Source of the DNA: Leptogranulimonas caecicola
GTDB taxonomy: Bacteria; Actinomycetota; Coriobacteriia; Coriobacteriales; Atopobiaceae
Length of the DNA: 64,000 bases
NCBI RefSeq assembly: GCF_023168405.1
Contig: NZ_AP025285.1
Location: 804,001 to 868,000, forward strand
Direction of reading: 5' to 3'
A program made the position numbers and the translations under genes. Of the stretch, positions 33,956 to 43,853 are shown in pieces; the stretch's first letter is position 1; every line of letters starts with the position of its first letter. The notes below the pieces were generated by a model, which made no database searches, was not told the DNA's origin, and worked only from the letters and a program-made list of their open reading frames with translations.

Positions 33956-36300
33956 AACTCCTGGGCTTTTTGAAAAGGCATCTGGGTGCGGTGGTCATTT
34001 GTTTCGCACTTATTTGCGGGCAAGCGTATTTCCAGCTGATGCTGCCTACCGCCATGAGCGACATCGTGGATGTGGGCATTCAGCAAGGAGGAATCGACAG
34101 TCCGGTGCCACATACTATACGAGACACGGCTCTCAGAGACCTTGAGATGTTTATGAGTGAAAGCGATGCTGCCAAAGTGGACGGCGTCTATGGTCCTGCC
34201 AATGGCAATGGCGTGCGCACATTCATCGGCAATCAGCAGCAGGCTTCTGCTGAAGGTGAGATCGCCCGGCTGATCGCGGTTCCTGAATGCGTGGCGCTTT
34301 CGCTGGAGAAAGGCATTGATGCCAGCGCCCTGTCGCTGGATTCCGGCACTTCTATGGAAGCGCCAAGATCCCAGCTGCCTGTCACCATTACCTTGAACGA
34401 GGTGCGACAGCTTTTTGAGGCGGGGCTTATCGGCAGGGATGAGCTGGCCCAAGACGCTCAAAAGATGATGGACGCCATGGGTTCTGTGGCGGGATCCATG
34501 GTGGATCAGCGAGCGGTGGACTATGTGCGGGCCGAGTACGAGGCCCAAGGTCTGGACCTCAACGAGATCCAGACCAATTACCTGGGCACTATGGCTCTCA
34601 GCATGTTCTGGCTATGCGTGGGGATGGTGCTTTGCTCGGTAAGCGTGAGCTTTGTGGCGGCCCACACCTCGGCGAGGGTGGCGCGCGAGCTGCGCAGCGA
34701 GCTGTTCTCCAAGGTCATGAGTTTTGGCCCAGGAGAGGTGAACCAGTTCTCTCAGGCCTCCCTCATGACCCGCACCACCAACGACGTGCAACAGGTGCAG
34801 ATGACTACCTTTGTGCTGTTGCGCATGGTGATGATGGCTCCGGTCTTGGCGGTGCTGGCCCTTATCCAGGTATGGTCCATGGCCAGCGGCCTGGAATGGA
34901 CCATCGGCGTGGCGGTGCTGGCCATCGCTGCGGTGATGGGGACTTTGCTGGGACTCACCATGCCAAAGTTCAAGCACATGCAGGTTTTGGTGGACCGCGT
35001 GAACCTGGTGGCTCGCGACATGTTGGACGGCCTCATGCCCATCCGCGCCTACGGGCGCGAAGACTTCGAGCTGGAGCGATTTGGACAAGCCAACCGCGAC
35101 CTTATGAAGACCCAGCTCTTCACTAACTCGGCCATGGCCTTTGCTATGCCGGCCATTATGCTGGTGATGAACCTGGTGAGCCTTTTGATCGTCTGGAGCG
35201 GCGCGGGCGCTATCGACGCAGGAAACCTGCAGGTAGGCACCATGATCGCCTTCATCTCCTACGCCATGGAGATCGTTATGAGCTTCATGATCTTGGCCAT
35301 GGTGCTGGTGATGCTGCCTCGCGCTGAGGTCTCGGCAGAGCGCATCGATGAGGTGCTGGATTGTCCTGTAGCGGTGCAAAACCCTGCCCGGCCCAAAGCG
35401 CTTCCGGCCCGTGAGCGCGGCGTGCTCACCTTCGACGACGTGAGCTTCACCTATCCTGACGCCACCTATCCGGTGGTGGAGCATGTCTCCTTTAGAACCG
35501 AGCCTGGCCATACCACGGCGCTCATTGGATCCACGGGGTCTGGCAAGTCCACCCTGGTAGCCCTTATCCCGCGCCTCTACGACGCCACTTCGGGCAGCAT
35601 CAGCCTCGACGGGGTGGACGTGCGCTCGCTGGAGCTCGCAGAGCTCAGGGATCGCGTAGGCTATGTGCCTCAGCAGGGGTTGCTCTTCTCGGGAACCATC
35701 GCATCCAATGTGAAGTTTGCTGGAGACCAGGTAAGCGACGAGGCCATGAGATGGGCGCTGGATGTGGCCCAGGCCAAAGACTTCGTGGATCAGACAGAAG
35801 ACGGTACGGCTACAGCCATCGCCCAGAAGGGCTCCAATGTGTCCGGCGGCCAGCGCCAGCGTCTTTCCATCGCTCGCGCCTTGGCCAAAGATCCCGAGGT
35901 GCTGGTGTTTGATGACTCCTTCTCGGCCCTGGATTACGCCACCGATGCCAAGTTGCGCCACGCGCTGGCAGACGAGGTAAAAGAGGCCGCCGTCGTCATC
36001 GTGGCCCAGCGCGTGGCCACCATCATGGGCGCCGACGAGATCCTGGTGCTCGACGAGGGCACGGTCTGCGGCCGCGGCACCCATGAGGATCTTTTGCGTT
36101 GCTGTCCCACCTACCTGGAGATCGCCACCTCCCAGTTGTCTCTCCAAGAGCTGGGGCTCACCCAGGCCGAGGTGGATGCGGTTCTCGGCACCGACGAGAG
36201 CCGTCAAGAGGCTGCCATCGGCCAGGAGGTGCACGACCTTGCCTCAGAGATCGCCAGCTCTGAAACCTATGAGTCTGCGTTAGAAGGAGGTGAGCGCTAA
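33952..36300 (+). CDS. ABC exporter half-transporter with large external insert, degenerate ATP site
   Basis: 782 residues, about 200 longer than a normal half-transporter. The extra ~160 residues (about 40-205) lie between membrane helices 1 and 2 and should be extracellular. The ATPase part has GSTGSGKST and SGGQRQRLSIA. Walker B ends Asp-Asp (VFDDSFS) and the switch His is Gln (VAQRVAT), so this is the non-catalytic half. A C-terminal extension of ~60 residues follows the ATPase. It overlaps the regulator upstream and the catalytic partner downstream (TAATG). The substrate is unknown. Confidence 0.91.
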   Translation: MKLLGFLKRHLGAVVICFALICGQAYFQLMLPTAMSDIVDVGIQQGGIDSPVPHTIRDTALRDLEMFMSESDAAKVDGVYGPANGNGVRTFIGNQQQASAEGEIARLIAVPECVALSLEKGIDASALSLDSGTSMEAPRSQLPVTITLNEVRQLFEAGLIGRDELAQDAQKMMDAMGSVAGSMVDQRAVDYVRAEYEAQGLDLNEIQTNYLGTMALSMFWLCVGMVLCSVSVSFVAAHTSARVARELRSELFSKVMSFGPGEVNQFSQASLMTRTTNDVQQVQMTTFVLLRMVMMAPVLAVLALIQVWSMASGLEWTIGVAVLAIAAVMGTLLGLTMPKFKHMQVLVDRVNLVARDMLDGLMPIRAYGREDFELERFGQANRDLMKTQLFTNSAMAFAMPAIMLVMNLVSLLIVWSGAGAIDAGNLQVGTMIAFISYAMEIVMSFMILAMVLVMLPRAEVSAERIDEVLDCPVAVQNPARPKALPARERGVLTFDDVSFTYPDATYPVVEHVSFRTEPGHTTALIGSTGSGKSTLVALIPRLYDATSGSISLDGVDVRSLELAELRDRVGYVPQQGLLFSGTIASNVKFAGDQVSDEAMRWALDVAQAKDFVDQTEDGTATAIAQKGSNVSGGQRQRLSIARALAKDPEVLVFDDSFSALDYATDAKLRHALADEVKEAAVVIVAQRVATIMGADEILVLDEGTVCGRGTHEDLLRCCPTYLEIATSQLSLQELGLTQAEVDAVLGTDESRQEAAIGQEVHDLASEIASSETYESALEGGER

Positions 36301-38099
36301 TGCCCGGTCCCGTACGCCATACCACCAAGCGCGCTAAAGACTTCAAGGGTACTTTGGCAAGGCTCGCCGCCTATGCCAAGCCCCACTGGGTGCCGCTGCT
36401 GTTTGCGGTGGCCTGCGCCATTTTGAGTGTGGTCTTCAATGTCATTGGCCCCGACATCTTGGGTCAGGTCACCACCAAGCTCTACGAGGGGCTGGTGGCC
36501 AAAGTCCAAGGCACCGGCGGCATCGACTTTGCAGGCATCGCCCACATCATGCTGTTCCTTATTGGCCTCTACTTGGCGGCTGGAGCTGCGAACTTTTGCC
36601 AGGGCATCCTCATGACCCGAGTCACCCAGTCAGTCTGCTTTAGGCTGAGAGGCGATATTGCCGAGAAGATCGCCCATGTCCCCATGAGCTATTTCGAGGG
36701 TCACTCCAAAGGCGACGTGCTGAGCCGCGTCACCAACGATGTGGATACGTTGGGCCAGTCGCTCAACCAGGCGGTCACTCAGCTGGTGACCAGCATCGCC
36801 CAGGTCATAGGCGTACTAGTGATGATGTTTTCCATCTCACCGGTGCTGGCGGGTCTCACCTTGCTGGTGTTGCCTTTATCGGCGGTTGCCATCCTCATCT
36901 CGGTGCGCTTCTCCCAGCGCTTCTTTGTGAAGCAACAGCAACAGTTAGGCCAGGTAAACGGCATCGTGGAGGAAGACTTCGCCGGCCAGTCGGTGATCGC
37001 GGTCTTCAACCAGGGAGAACGTGCGACCCAACAGTTCAACAAGGTGAACGACCAGCTCTGCGAGAGTGCCTGGAAGAGTCAGTTCCTATCGGGTCTTATG
37101 CAGCCCCTGATGACCTTCATTGGTAACATGGCCTACGCCATGGTGGTGGTTGTAGGCGCCCAACTGGCCATATCCAATGTCATCACCATCGGCGACATTC
37201 AGGCATTTATGCAGTATGTGCGCAACTTCACCCAGCCTATCCAGCAACTGGCTTCCATCTCCAACGTCTTTCAGCAGATGGCGGCTGCCGCGGAGCGCGT
37301 CTTCGAGTTTTTGGATGCGCCGGTGGAGTCCGAGCCTCAGAACTCGCAGCTGCCTGCGGTGCGCCAGGGCGCGGTGAGCTTTGATAACGTGAGCTTTGGC
37401 TATCTGCCGGGCCATACCGTCATCCATGACTTCAGCTGCCAGGTGAAGCCCGGGCAAACGGTGGCCATCGTGGGCCCTACGGGCGCCGGCAAGACCACCA
37501 TCATGAAGCTCATGATGCGCTTCTACGATGTGGATGAGGGCTCGCTTGCCGTGGATGGGTTAGATGTGCGCTCCTGGAACCGGGAAGAGCTGCGCTCCAA
37601 CTTCGCCATGGTGCTTCAAGACACCTGGCTTTTCGAGGGCACCATCCGCGAGAACATCCGCTATGGACGCCTGGACGCCACCGATGAAGAGGTGGAGGAG
37701 GCCGCCCGCATCGCGCGCTGCGACCACTTCATCCATACGCTGGCAGGAGGCTATGACTTCGAAATCAACGAAGGGGCAACCAACGTGAGCCAGGGCCAGC
37801 GCCAGCTGCTCACCATCGCTCGGGCAGTGCTGGCAGACAGGCCTATGCTCATCTTGGACGAGGCTACCTCAAACGTGGACACCCGCACAGAGGTGCTCAT
37901 CCAAGAGGCCATGGACCGCCTGATGGCCGGACGCACCAGCTTTGTGGTGGCCCACAGGCTCTCCACCATCCGCAATGCAGATGTGATCTTGGTCATGGAG
38001 CAGGGCGACGTGGTGGAGTCGGGCACCCATGAGGAGCTCTTGGCTCAAGGCGGCGCCTACGCCAAGCTCTACAACTCTCAGTTTGACGGCTGTGAATAG
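36300..38099 (+). CDS. ABC exporter half-transporter, catalytic partner
   Basis: 599 residues. A six-helix membrane domain is followed by an ATPase domain with GPTGAGKTT, VSQGQRQLLTIA, Walker B LILDEATS with the catalytic Glu, and VAHRLST. It completes the MarR-controlled heterodimeric exporter. It has no external insert. A TGCCGAGAA copy lies at 36659-36667, read as Ala-Glu-Lys in the loop after helix 2. The 242-nt gap that follows contains GC-rich hairpins but no clear terminator. Confidence 0.93.
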   Translation: MPGPVRHTTKRAKDFKGTLARLAAYAKPHWVPLLFAVACAILSVVFNVIGPDILGQVTTKLYEGLVAKVQGTGGIDFAGIAHIMLFLIGLYLAAGAANFCQGILMTRVTQSVCFRLRGDIAEKIAHVPMSYFEGHSKGDVLSRVTNDVDTLGQSLNQAVTQLVTSIAQVIGVLVMMFSISPVLAGLTLLVLPLSAVAILISVRFSQRFFVKQQQQLGQVNGIVEEDFAGQSVIAVFNQGERATQQFNKVNDQLCESAWKSQFLSGLMQPLMTFIGNMAYAMVVVVGAQLAISNVITIGDIQAFMQYVRNFTQPIQQLASISNVFQQMAAAAERVFEFLDAPVESEPQNSQLPAVRQGAVSFDNVSFGYLPGHTVIHDFSCQVKPGQTVAIVGPTGAGKTTIMKLMMRFYDVDEGSLAVDGLDVRSWNREELRSNFAMVLQDTWLFEGTIRENIRYGRLDATDEEVEEAARIARCDHFIHTLAGGYDFEINEGATNVSQGQRQLLTIARAVLADRPMLILDEATSNVDTRTEVLIQEAMDRLMAGRTSFVVAHRLSTIRNADVILVMEQGDVVESGTHEELLAQGGAYAKLYNSQFDGCE

Positions 38100-38341
38100 A
38101 AGGCAGCGAGCTCTGAGAAGGATTTTTGAGGAAGGCAGAAGGCGTTGGCGGGCGCTGGAGGGCTCGCCAGCGTCTCTGCCGCCCTTAAGTGATCTATCAG
38201 TCAAGGTGCGATAGGCCCGCTATGTCGGTGCTTTATGTGGGAAGGGGAGTAGGTTTCGGCGAATTGAGCGCGTGGGGTAAAATCGCGTCGTAGAATGACT
38301 GAACCGCGCCCTTCCTGGCGCATTCGATAGGAGGTACTGGC

Positions 38342-38686
38342 ATGGCAAAGGCTGTCTCCGGAACGCTTCAGATTTCCAACGCTGTGATTGCTGATCTTGC
38401 CGGGTATGCTGCCCTGATGTGCTATGGCGTTGTGGGCATGGCATACACCGATGATCAGCAGAATCTCGAAACCCTGCTCACCATGCGCCAAATCCGCAAG
38501 GGTATCGATGTGGAGATGGACGGCTCCCACGTAGACGTCACCCTGCATGTGGTGGTAGATGCCGGCGTCAATATGCGCTCGGTCTGCGAGAACCTGGAGA
38601 GCAGCGTCAAGTTCATGCTGGATCAGGTGGCACAGATCAAAGATAGCGACGTCCATGTGGTCATTGAGTCCATGAGGGTCCGCTAA
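38342..38686 (+). CDS. Asp23/Gls24 family envelope stress protein
   Basis: 114 residues. It matches the short Asp23 type found before fakA: ISNAVIADLAGYAALMCYGVVGM, VDVTLHVVVDAG and a C-terminal VHVVIESMRV. In staphylococci Asp23 is membrane-associated and its loss triggers a cell-wall stress response. AGGAGG sits before the ATG. It lies 58 nt upstream of fakA, the usual neighbour. Confidence 0.92.
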   Translation: MAKAVSGTLQISNAVIADLAGYAALMCYGVVGMAYTDDQQNLETLLTMRQIRKGIDVEMDGSHVDVTLHVVVDAGVNMRSVCENLESSVKFMLDQVAQIKDSDVHVVIESMRVR

Positions 38687-38744
38687 ACTCACCTTTAGAT
38701 TTTTTGGACCTTCAGGTCCCCGATTCGAACCGGAGCTTTAATTC

Positions 38745-40418
38745 ATGATTGCGAACGTCGTACGCCACTGTTTCCCCATTGCTGCCGCAGCCGTCGCTCA
38801 ACGTGCAGAGGAGATCAACAAGCTTAATGTGTTCCCTGTGCCCGATGGCGACACCGGCACCAATATGAGCCTCACTCTCAAAACAGTGGTGGGCGAGGTA
38901 GAGGCCCTGCCTGCCAATGCCTCCATGGAGCAGGTGGCCAAGGCCATCACCCACGGTTCCCTCATGGGCGCCCGCGGCAACTCTGGCGTCATCACCAGCC
39001 AGATCCTGCGCGGAGTGGCAGAGGGCTTGGTAGAGGCCAAGAACGACCCTATTACCCTGCCTGAGCTGGCTGCCGCCTGGCGCCACGGCAAGAAGGTGGC
39101 TTTCCAAGCAGTGCGCAAGCCTGTGGAGGGCACCATCTTAACGGTGGTCTCAGACCTTTCCGAGCGTGCAGACGAGCTTGCCCGCGACCGCAAGATGACT
39201 CTGGACGAGGCCTTGAAGACCATGGTGACCTGCGCCTATGAGTCTGTGGCCCGCACCCCTGACCTGCTTCCTGTGCTCAAAGAGAACGGCGTGGTAGACT
39301 CCGGCGCCTTTGGCTTTGCCGTCTTCTTCGAAGCCTTTGTCAACGCCTACCTGGGCATCGACTCTTCTGTGGACTTCAACACCTCCGTCTCCCGCGAAGA
39401 GTCGGCTAAAAATGCTGTGGCTGCCAACGTGCACATCGAGCTCAACGATGACTGGGAGGGCTCTGAGTACCGCTATTGCACCGAGTTCCTCTTCCATGCA
39501 GACTCCGAGTCTTTCGACTCCAAAGAAAACCTGGACTTCCTCTCTACCATGGGAGACTGCGAGCTTTTGGTGGGCTCCTTCCCCGACTTCAAGATCCACG
39601 TGCACTCCAACGAGCCCGACAAGGTCTTGCACCATATGCTCGAGCAGGGTCAGATCTTCGAAGTCTTCATTCACAACATGGACCTTGAGGCCAAAGACCG
39701 CACTGCTTCTATCGCTGCCGATAAGAGCCAGGCTACAGCTGCTGCTCCTGCCAAAGACCTTGGCGTGGTGGCTGTAGCTGCAGGTTCTGGCGAGGCGGAT
39801 ATCCTCAAGTCCTTGGGCGTGGACGTGGTGGTCTCTGGCGGCCAAACCATGAACCCCTCTACTGCAGACATTCTGGCTGCTGTCGAGCAGGTGCATGCCA
39901 AGGCAGTCATCGTGCTTCCCAACAATGGCAACATTCGTATGGCCGCAGAGGCGGCCGCCAGCGCCTGTGAAGACGCTCAGGTAGAGGTAGTGCCTACCAA
40001 GACTGTGCCTCAGGCGTTCTCGGCACTCTTCGTTTACGATCCCTCTCTGCCCATCGCAGACAATGTGGCTGCGATGGTAGAGGCTATCTCCCAGGTGCGC
40101 GATGGCGAAGTCACCACGGCAGTGCGCGACTCTTCTGCAGCCGACGGCACCCCCATTCACGCCGGTGACGTCATGGGTATCCAAGACGGCGCCATCACCC
40201 AGGTGGGCTCTGATGTCTGTGATGTGGCTTTCAAGCTCATTGAGGCTATGCAAACCCAGGAAGAGGGCGACACCCTCACCATCCTGGCCGGCCAAGACAT
40301 GGATGACGACGTCTTCGAGGCCCTCTGCGATCGCATTGAAGATGCCATGCCCGATCTCGAAGTCGATGCTCACCGTGGCGAGCAGCCTCTCTACCCGGTG
40401 ATCTTCTCCATCGAGTAA
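38745..40418 (+). CDS. fakA: Fatty acid kinase FakA (DAK2 domain / YloV)
   Basis: 557 residues. The N-terminal DhaL-type nucleotide domain carries PVPDGDTGTNMSLT and HGSLMGARGNSGVI. The middle and C-terminal domains of the YloV family follow, ending with DMDDDVFEAL. With a FakB fatty-acid-binding protein (not in this window) it makes acyl-phosphate, the substrate of PlsY and product of PlsX, both encoded here. It is followed 10 nt later by recG, a conserved pairing. A TTCTCGGCA copy is at 40017-40025. Confidence 0.93.
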   Translation: MIANVVRHCFPIAAAAVAQRAEEINKLNVFPVPDGDTGTNMSLTLKTVVGEVEALPANASMEQVAKAITHGSLMGARGNSGVITSQILRGVAEGLVEAKNDPITLPELAAAWRHGKKVAFQAVRKPVEGTILTVVSDLSERADELARDRKMTLDEALKTMVTCAYESVARTPDLLPVLKENGVVDSGAFGFAVFFEAFVNAYLGIDSSVDFNTSVSREESAKNAVAANVHIELNDDWEGSEYRYCTEFLFHADSESFDSKENLDFLSTMGDCELLVGSFPDFKIHVHSNEPDKVLHHMLEQGQIFEVFIHNMDLEAKDRTASIAADKSQATAAAPAKDLGVVAVAAGSGEADILKSLGVDVVVSGGQTMNPSTADILAAVEQVHAKAVIVLPNNGNIRMAAEAAASACEDAQVEVVPTKTVPQAFSALFVYDPSLPIADNVAAMVEAISQVRDGEVTTAVRDSSAADGTPIHAGDVMGIQDGAITQVGSDVCDVAFKLIEAMQTQEEGDTLTILAGQDMDDDVFEALCDRIEDAMPDLEVDAHRGEQPLYPVIFSIE

Positions 40419-40428
40419 GCGAGGTGCT

Positions 40429-42582
40429 ATGGGCTCTTCTCAGCTCACATTGGCACCTTCTGTCGACCGTCTAGCCCGCACTGCGGCGCTAGACGGCGAC
40501 GTGTCTCACGTGCGTTTTGTGTCGGGAGAGCGCCTGGATGCCCTCCATCATCTAGGCATCGCCACCTTGCGGGACCTGCTGCTCTGGTTGCCCCGCAGAT
40601 ATCTGGATTTTAGCCATGTCACCACCATCTCTCACGCCGATGTGGGCACCCAATGCACCGTGGTGGGCGTGGTGGACAAAGTGGAGCTCAAGCGCCCCAG
40701 GCCCCGTCTCTCCATAGTTGAGATCTATATTCAGGATGAGACCGGGGTTCTACGGGCTTCATTCTTTAAACAGCCTTGGCTCAAGGACGCCTTCAAGCGC
40801 GGCGATACCGTGGCACTGTCTGGAAAAGTGACGTTTAACTACGGCTTCAAGCAGATGGCAAGCCCCTTCCATGAGGTGCTAAGCGCGCAGGATGGCAGCA
40901 CCTTTGGAAGGGTGGTGCCTGTGCATCCCGTAGGGGAGGGCTTGTCGGCAGCCTGGATGCGCCGCATCGTGAGTGCCGCTCTGGGGACCTATACCTCAAC
41001 TTGTGATTTTATGCCTGCTTCACTCGTGGCGGCCCACAGGCTTCCCGGATGGCTTCAGGCTATCCGTTGGGCGCAGTTTCCTCCCAGTCTTGCCGCGGCA
41101 GAGGTAGCTCGCAGGCGCTTGGCCTACGATGAGCTGGTGTGTTTGCAGGTGGCTCTGCGGGCACGCCATGCCCTAGAGGAGACTCAGCGTCAGGGGGTCA
41201 CCCATACCGTGGACGGTCCTCATCTTGCGGCGCTTATAGAGGCATTGCCTTTTGAGCTCACTTCAGAGCAGCAGGCAGCAGCCCAAGACATCCTGACTGA
41301 CATGTCCTCGCCTCTGCCCATGAATCGCCTGCTCTTGGGCGATGTGGGTACCGGCAAAACGGCTGTGGCGGCAGTGGCTATGGCGGCTTGCGCAGACTCG
41401 GGCACCCAATGTGCAGTGATGGCTCCTACCTCGGTGCTGGCCCGCCAGTACGCTGACAAGCTGGGGCCTGTGTTGGATGCTGCCTCCATTGCCTGGTGCC
41501 TTATCACAGGGGCGACGCCCGCCGACGAGCGTCGCAGCTACACCCAGGCTATCTCTGAAGGGCGGATCACCGTGGTCTTTGGCACGACGGCCATTCTCTC
41601 AGAGGACGTGCAGTTTGCATCGCTCTCATTGGCTATCGTGGACGAGCAGCATCGCTTTGGCGTGAACCAGCGAAGCGAGCTCAAGGCCAAGGGCGCGGTG
41701 GCAGACGTGCTTACTATGACTGCCACGCCCATTCCGCGCACCCTGGCGCTCTCAATTTACGGCGACGTGGAAGTCTCTTCTATCACTCAGCGTCCCCATC
41801 CTGGAGTGGGGTCCACCACCAAGGTGATCCCTCCTAGCTCGTTGGATCTGGCCTATGGCGCCATTGGGGAAGAGCTTTCCTGCGGCCATCAGGCCTATGT
41901 GGTCTGCCCGTTGGTAGACGACAGAGACGAGGGAGCCGAGCTCGAGGACGTCCCGCAATCCGGAGACGCCCCTCTCAAAAGCGCCACCGCTGCCTATGAG
42001 CAGCTCAGCCGCTCCGTCTTTCCTCATGCCCGGATAGCGCTTTTGCATGGGCGTATGTCGGCTGCCGAGAAGGACGACATCATGGGCGCTTTTCGCGACG
42101 GCGACATAGACATCTTGGTGTCCACCACCGTGATCGAGGTGGGCATCGACGTGCCCAATGCCAGCGCCATGCTCATCTATGACGCCGATCGCTTTGGCTT
42201 GGCCACGCTCCATCAGCTCAGAGGCCGCGTGGGCCGCGGGACGATCCCTGGCCGGGTGTTCTTGGAGACCTCGGCCAAAAAAGACTCCGACGCCCGCAAG
42301 CGCCTTATGGCCCTTGAGAAAAGCACCAATGGCCTAGAGCTGGCAGAGCTCGACCTTAAGCTACGCCACGAGGGTGACGTGTTGGGCTACAAGCAATCGG
42401 GTATGGCGACGCTGCGCGTGGTGGACTTGGCAGCAGACGAAGATCTGGTTGAGGCGGCCCACAGCGATGTGGTAGCCCTTTTGGCCAAAGACCCCCAGCT
42501 TAAAGCTCCCGACCATAGGCTTTTGGCCCACGAGGTACGAGAGCGCTTTAGGCTGGCATTCGAAGAAGGGGGAGGGGCATGA
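40429..42582 (+). CDS. recG: ATP-dependent DNA helicase RecG
   Basis: 717 residues. The N-terminal wedge/OB domain is followed by helicase motifs GDVGTGKTA (Walker A), DEQHRFG (motif II), TATPIPRTL and, in the second domain, STTVIEVGIDVPNA and QLRGRVGRG. It reverses and restarts stalled replication forks. It overlaps rsmD by 4 nt. A reverse copy of the repeated word at 42063-42071 encodes AAEKDD. Confidence 0.97.
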   Translation: MGSSQLTLAPSVDRLARTAALDGDVSHVRFVSGERLDALHHLGIATLRDLLLWLPRRYLDFSHVTTISHADVGTQCTVVGVVDKVELKRPRPRLSIVEIYIQDETGVLRASFFKQPWLKDAFKRGDTVALSGKVTFNYGFKQMASPFHEVLSAQDGSTFGRVVPVHPVGEGLSAAWMRRIVSAALGTYTSTCDFMPASLVAAHRLPGWLQAIRWAQFPPSLAAAEVARRRLAYDELVCLQVALRARHALEETQRQGVTHTVDGPHLAALIEALPFELTSEQQAAAQDILTDMSSPLPMNRLLLGDVGTGKTAVAAVAMAACADSGTQCAVMAPTSVLARQYADKLGPVLDAASIAWCLITGATPADERRSYTQAISEGRITVVFGTTAILSEDVQFASLSLAIVDEQHRFGVNQRSELKAKGAVADVLTMTATPIPRTLALSIYGDVEVSSITQRPHPGVGSTTKVIPPSSLDLAYGAIGEELSCGHQAYVVCPLVDDRDEGAELEDVPQSGDAPLKSATAAYEQLSRSVFPHARIALLHGRMSAAEKDDIMGAFRDGDIDILVSTTVIEVGIDVPNASAMLIYDADRFGLATLHQLRGRVGRGTIPGRVFLETSAKKDSDARKRLMALEKSTNGLELAELDLKLRHEGDVLGYKQSGMATLRVVDLAADEDLVEAAHSDVVALLAKDPQLKAPDHRLLAHEVRERFRLAFEEGGGA

Positions 42583-43154
42583 GGATTGTAGGTGGGCTCT
42601 GGCGGGGCCGTCCGCTCAAAGCGCCAGAAGGTACCAGCGTCACCCGGCCTTCCACCGACAGGCTGCGCGAAGCCATTGCCTCCATGGTCCAATCCTATTT
42701 TGGCCTAGACCTAAGCGATGTTTCTGTGTTGGACGCCTTTGCAGGTTCTGGCGCGGTGGGCCTCGAGCTGTTGAGCAGAGGAGCCGTCCATGCCACTTTT
42801 ATGGAGTCGGACCGCAAAGCCCTTCGCTGCCTCAAAGCAAACATCGCTGCATTGGGTTGCGATCCCGCTCGAGTCTCGGTGCTCACCGGAGACTCCGGGC
42901 GCCTGGCGAGCGTGCCGGCTTTGGAGGGCGCACCCTTCTCGGCAGTCTTTCTAGACCCGCCCTATGCCAAAGACCCTGAGCTCTCAGCCAAAGTGGTGGA
43001 ATGCCTGCTGGCTGCAGGCCACCTGCAAGACGGGGCATTGCTGGTTCACGAACGCGCCGCCGATGCCGCGCCTCTGCAAGTTGCAGGCGCTGCTTTAGTG
43101 AAGTCTCGCTCCCATGGGGGCACTGTGGTGGAGCTGCTTAGGGTATCAGACTAG
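42579..43154 (+). CDS. rsmD: 16S rRNA (guanine966-N2)-methyltransferase
   Basis: 191 residues. SAM-binding motif DAFAGSGAVGLELLSRG and the catalytic DPPYAKD identify RsmD. The start MRIVGGLWRGRPL is typical. It overlaps recG by 4 nt and precedes coaD, a pairing conserved in Gram-positive bacteria. A TTCTCGGCA copy at 42936-42944 lies just before the DPPY motif. Confidence 0.95.
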   Translation: MRIVGGLWRGRPLKAPEGTSVTRPSTDRLREAIASMVQSYFGLDLSDVSVLDAFAGSGAVGLELLSRGAVHATFMESDRKALRCLKANIAALGCDPARVSVLTGDSGRLASVPALEGAPFSAVFLDPPYAKDPELSAKVVECLLAAGHLQDGALLVHERAADAAPLQVAGAALVKSRSHGGTVVELLRVSD

Positions 43155-43182
43155 TGCTCTTATCTGTTGGCCCCAGACTTTT

Positions 43183-43737
43183 ATGGACATCGCTATGACT
43201 AGCCAAAAGACCCCAATGACTTCTGCGCCGCTGCAACGAGTGGTGGTTCCTGGCACCTTCGATCCGGTGACCTTTGGCCATCTAGACGTGATAAGCCGTG
43301 CTCGACGCATTGCTCCTCATGTGACAGTGGCGGTGGCTGCTTCTGCCGATAAGGGCGGAACCTCCAGGGCTTTTAGCCTTGAGGAGCGCGTAGAGATGAT
43401 CCAAGAGAGCATCGCCGAGCTCAACATCGATAATATCGACGTGAAGCCCATGAGAGGCCTTTTGGTGGATTTTTGTGCCAAAGAAGGCGCAGATGCGGTG
43501 GTAAAAGGCCTCAGGGCGGCCACGGACTTCGAGTACGAGCTCGCGCAAGCGGACCTCAATGTGCGTATGAGCCCCCACTTGGAATCCATCTTCATCATGA
43601 GCAATCCGGAATATGGCTATGTCTCTAGCTCGGTGGTGCGAGAGATCGCTTCTCTAGGCGGCGACGTCTCCTTTTTGGTGCCAGAAGGGGTCGCAGCACG
43701 TCTAAAGGAGCATTTTGGCACGGATTCTATGGTCTAA
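43183..43737 (+). CDS. coaD: Phosphopantetheine adenylyltransferase
   Basis: 184 residues from this ATG. Nucleotidyltransferase motifs are PGTFDPVTFGHLDVI and the C-terminal EYGYVSSSVVREIA. It converts phosphopantetheine to dephospho-CoA. ATG codons at 43183, 43195 and 43216 are all in frame and none has a strong RBS; a family-length protein would start at 43216. The first ~18 residues are therefore uncertain. Confidence 0.93.
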   Translation: MDIAMTSQKTPMTSAPLQRVVVPGTFDPVTFGHLDVISRARRIAPHVTVAVAASADKGGTSRAFSLEERVEMIQESIAELNIDNIDVKPMRGLLVDFCAKEGADAVVKGLRAATDFEYELAQADLNVRMSPHLESIFIMSNPEYGYVSSSVVREIASLGGDVSFLVPEGVAARLKEHFGTDSMV

Positions 43738-43853
43738 CTGCGCGAACGGCCTTCCTGGCATGCAGCTTTGCTAGGATAGACAATGTATGCTTGCATGGAT
43801 TCTTATAAGTCTTGCGGCCCCGCAAATCTCACTGTCGCCTGAAGGGAGCTCAA

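Noticed and set aside
34612-36234. 540-codon minus-strand ORF opposite the ABC exporter
   Set aside because: His/Gln/Gly-rich shadow frame with no recognisable domain.
38714-38740. tRNA T-arm-like stretch (GATTCGAACC) between asp23 and fakA
   Set aside because: No acceptor, D-arm or anticodon stem can be built around it, the T-stem has a mismatch, and it runs into the fakA start.
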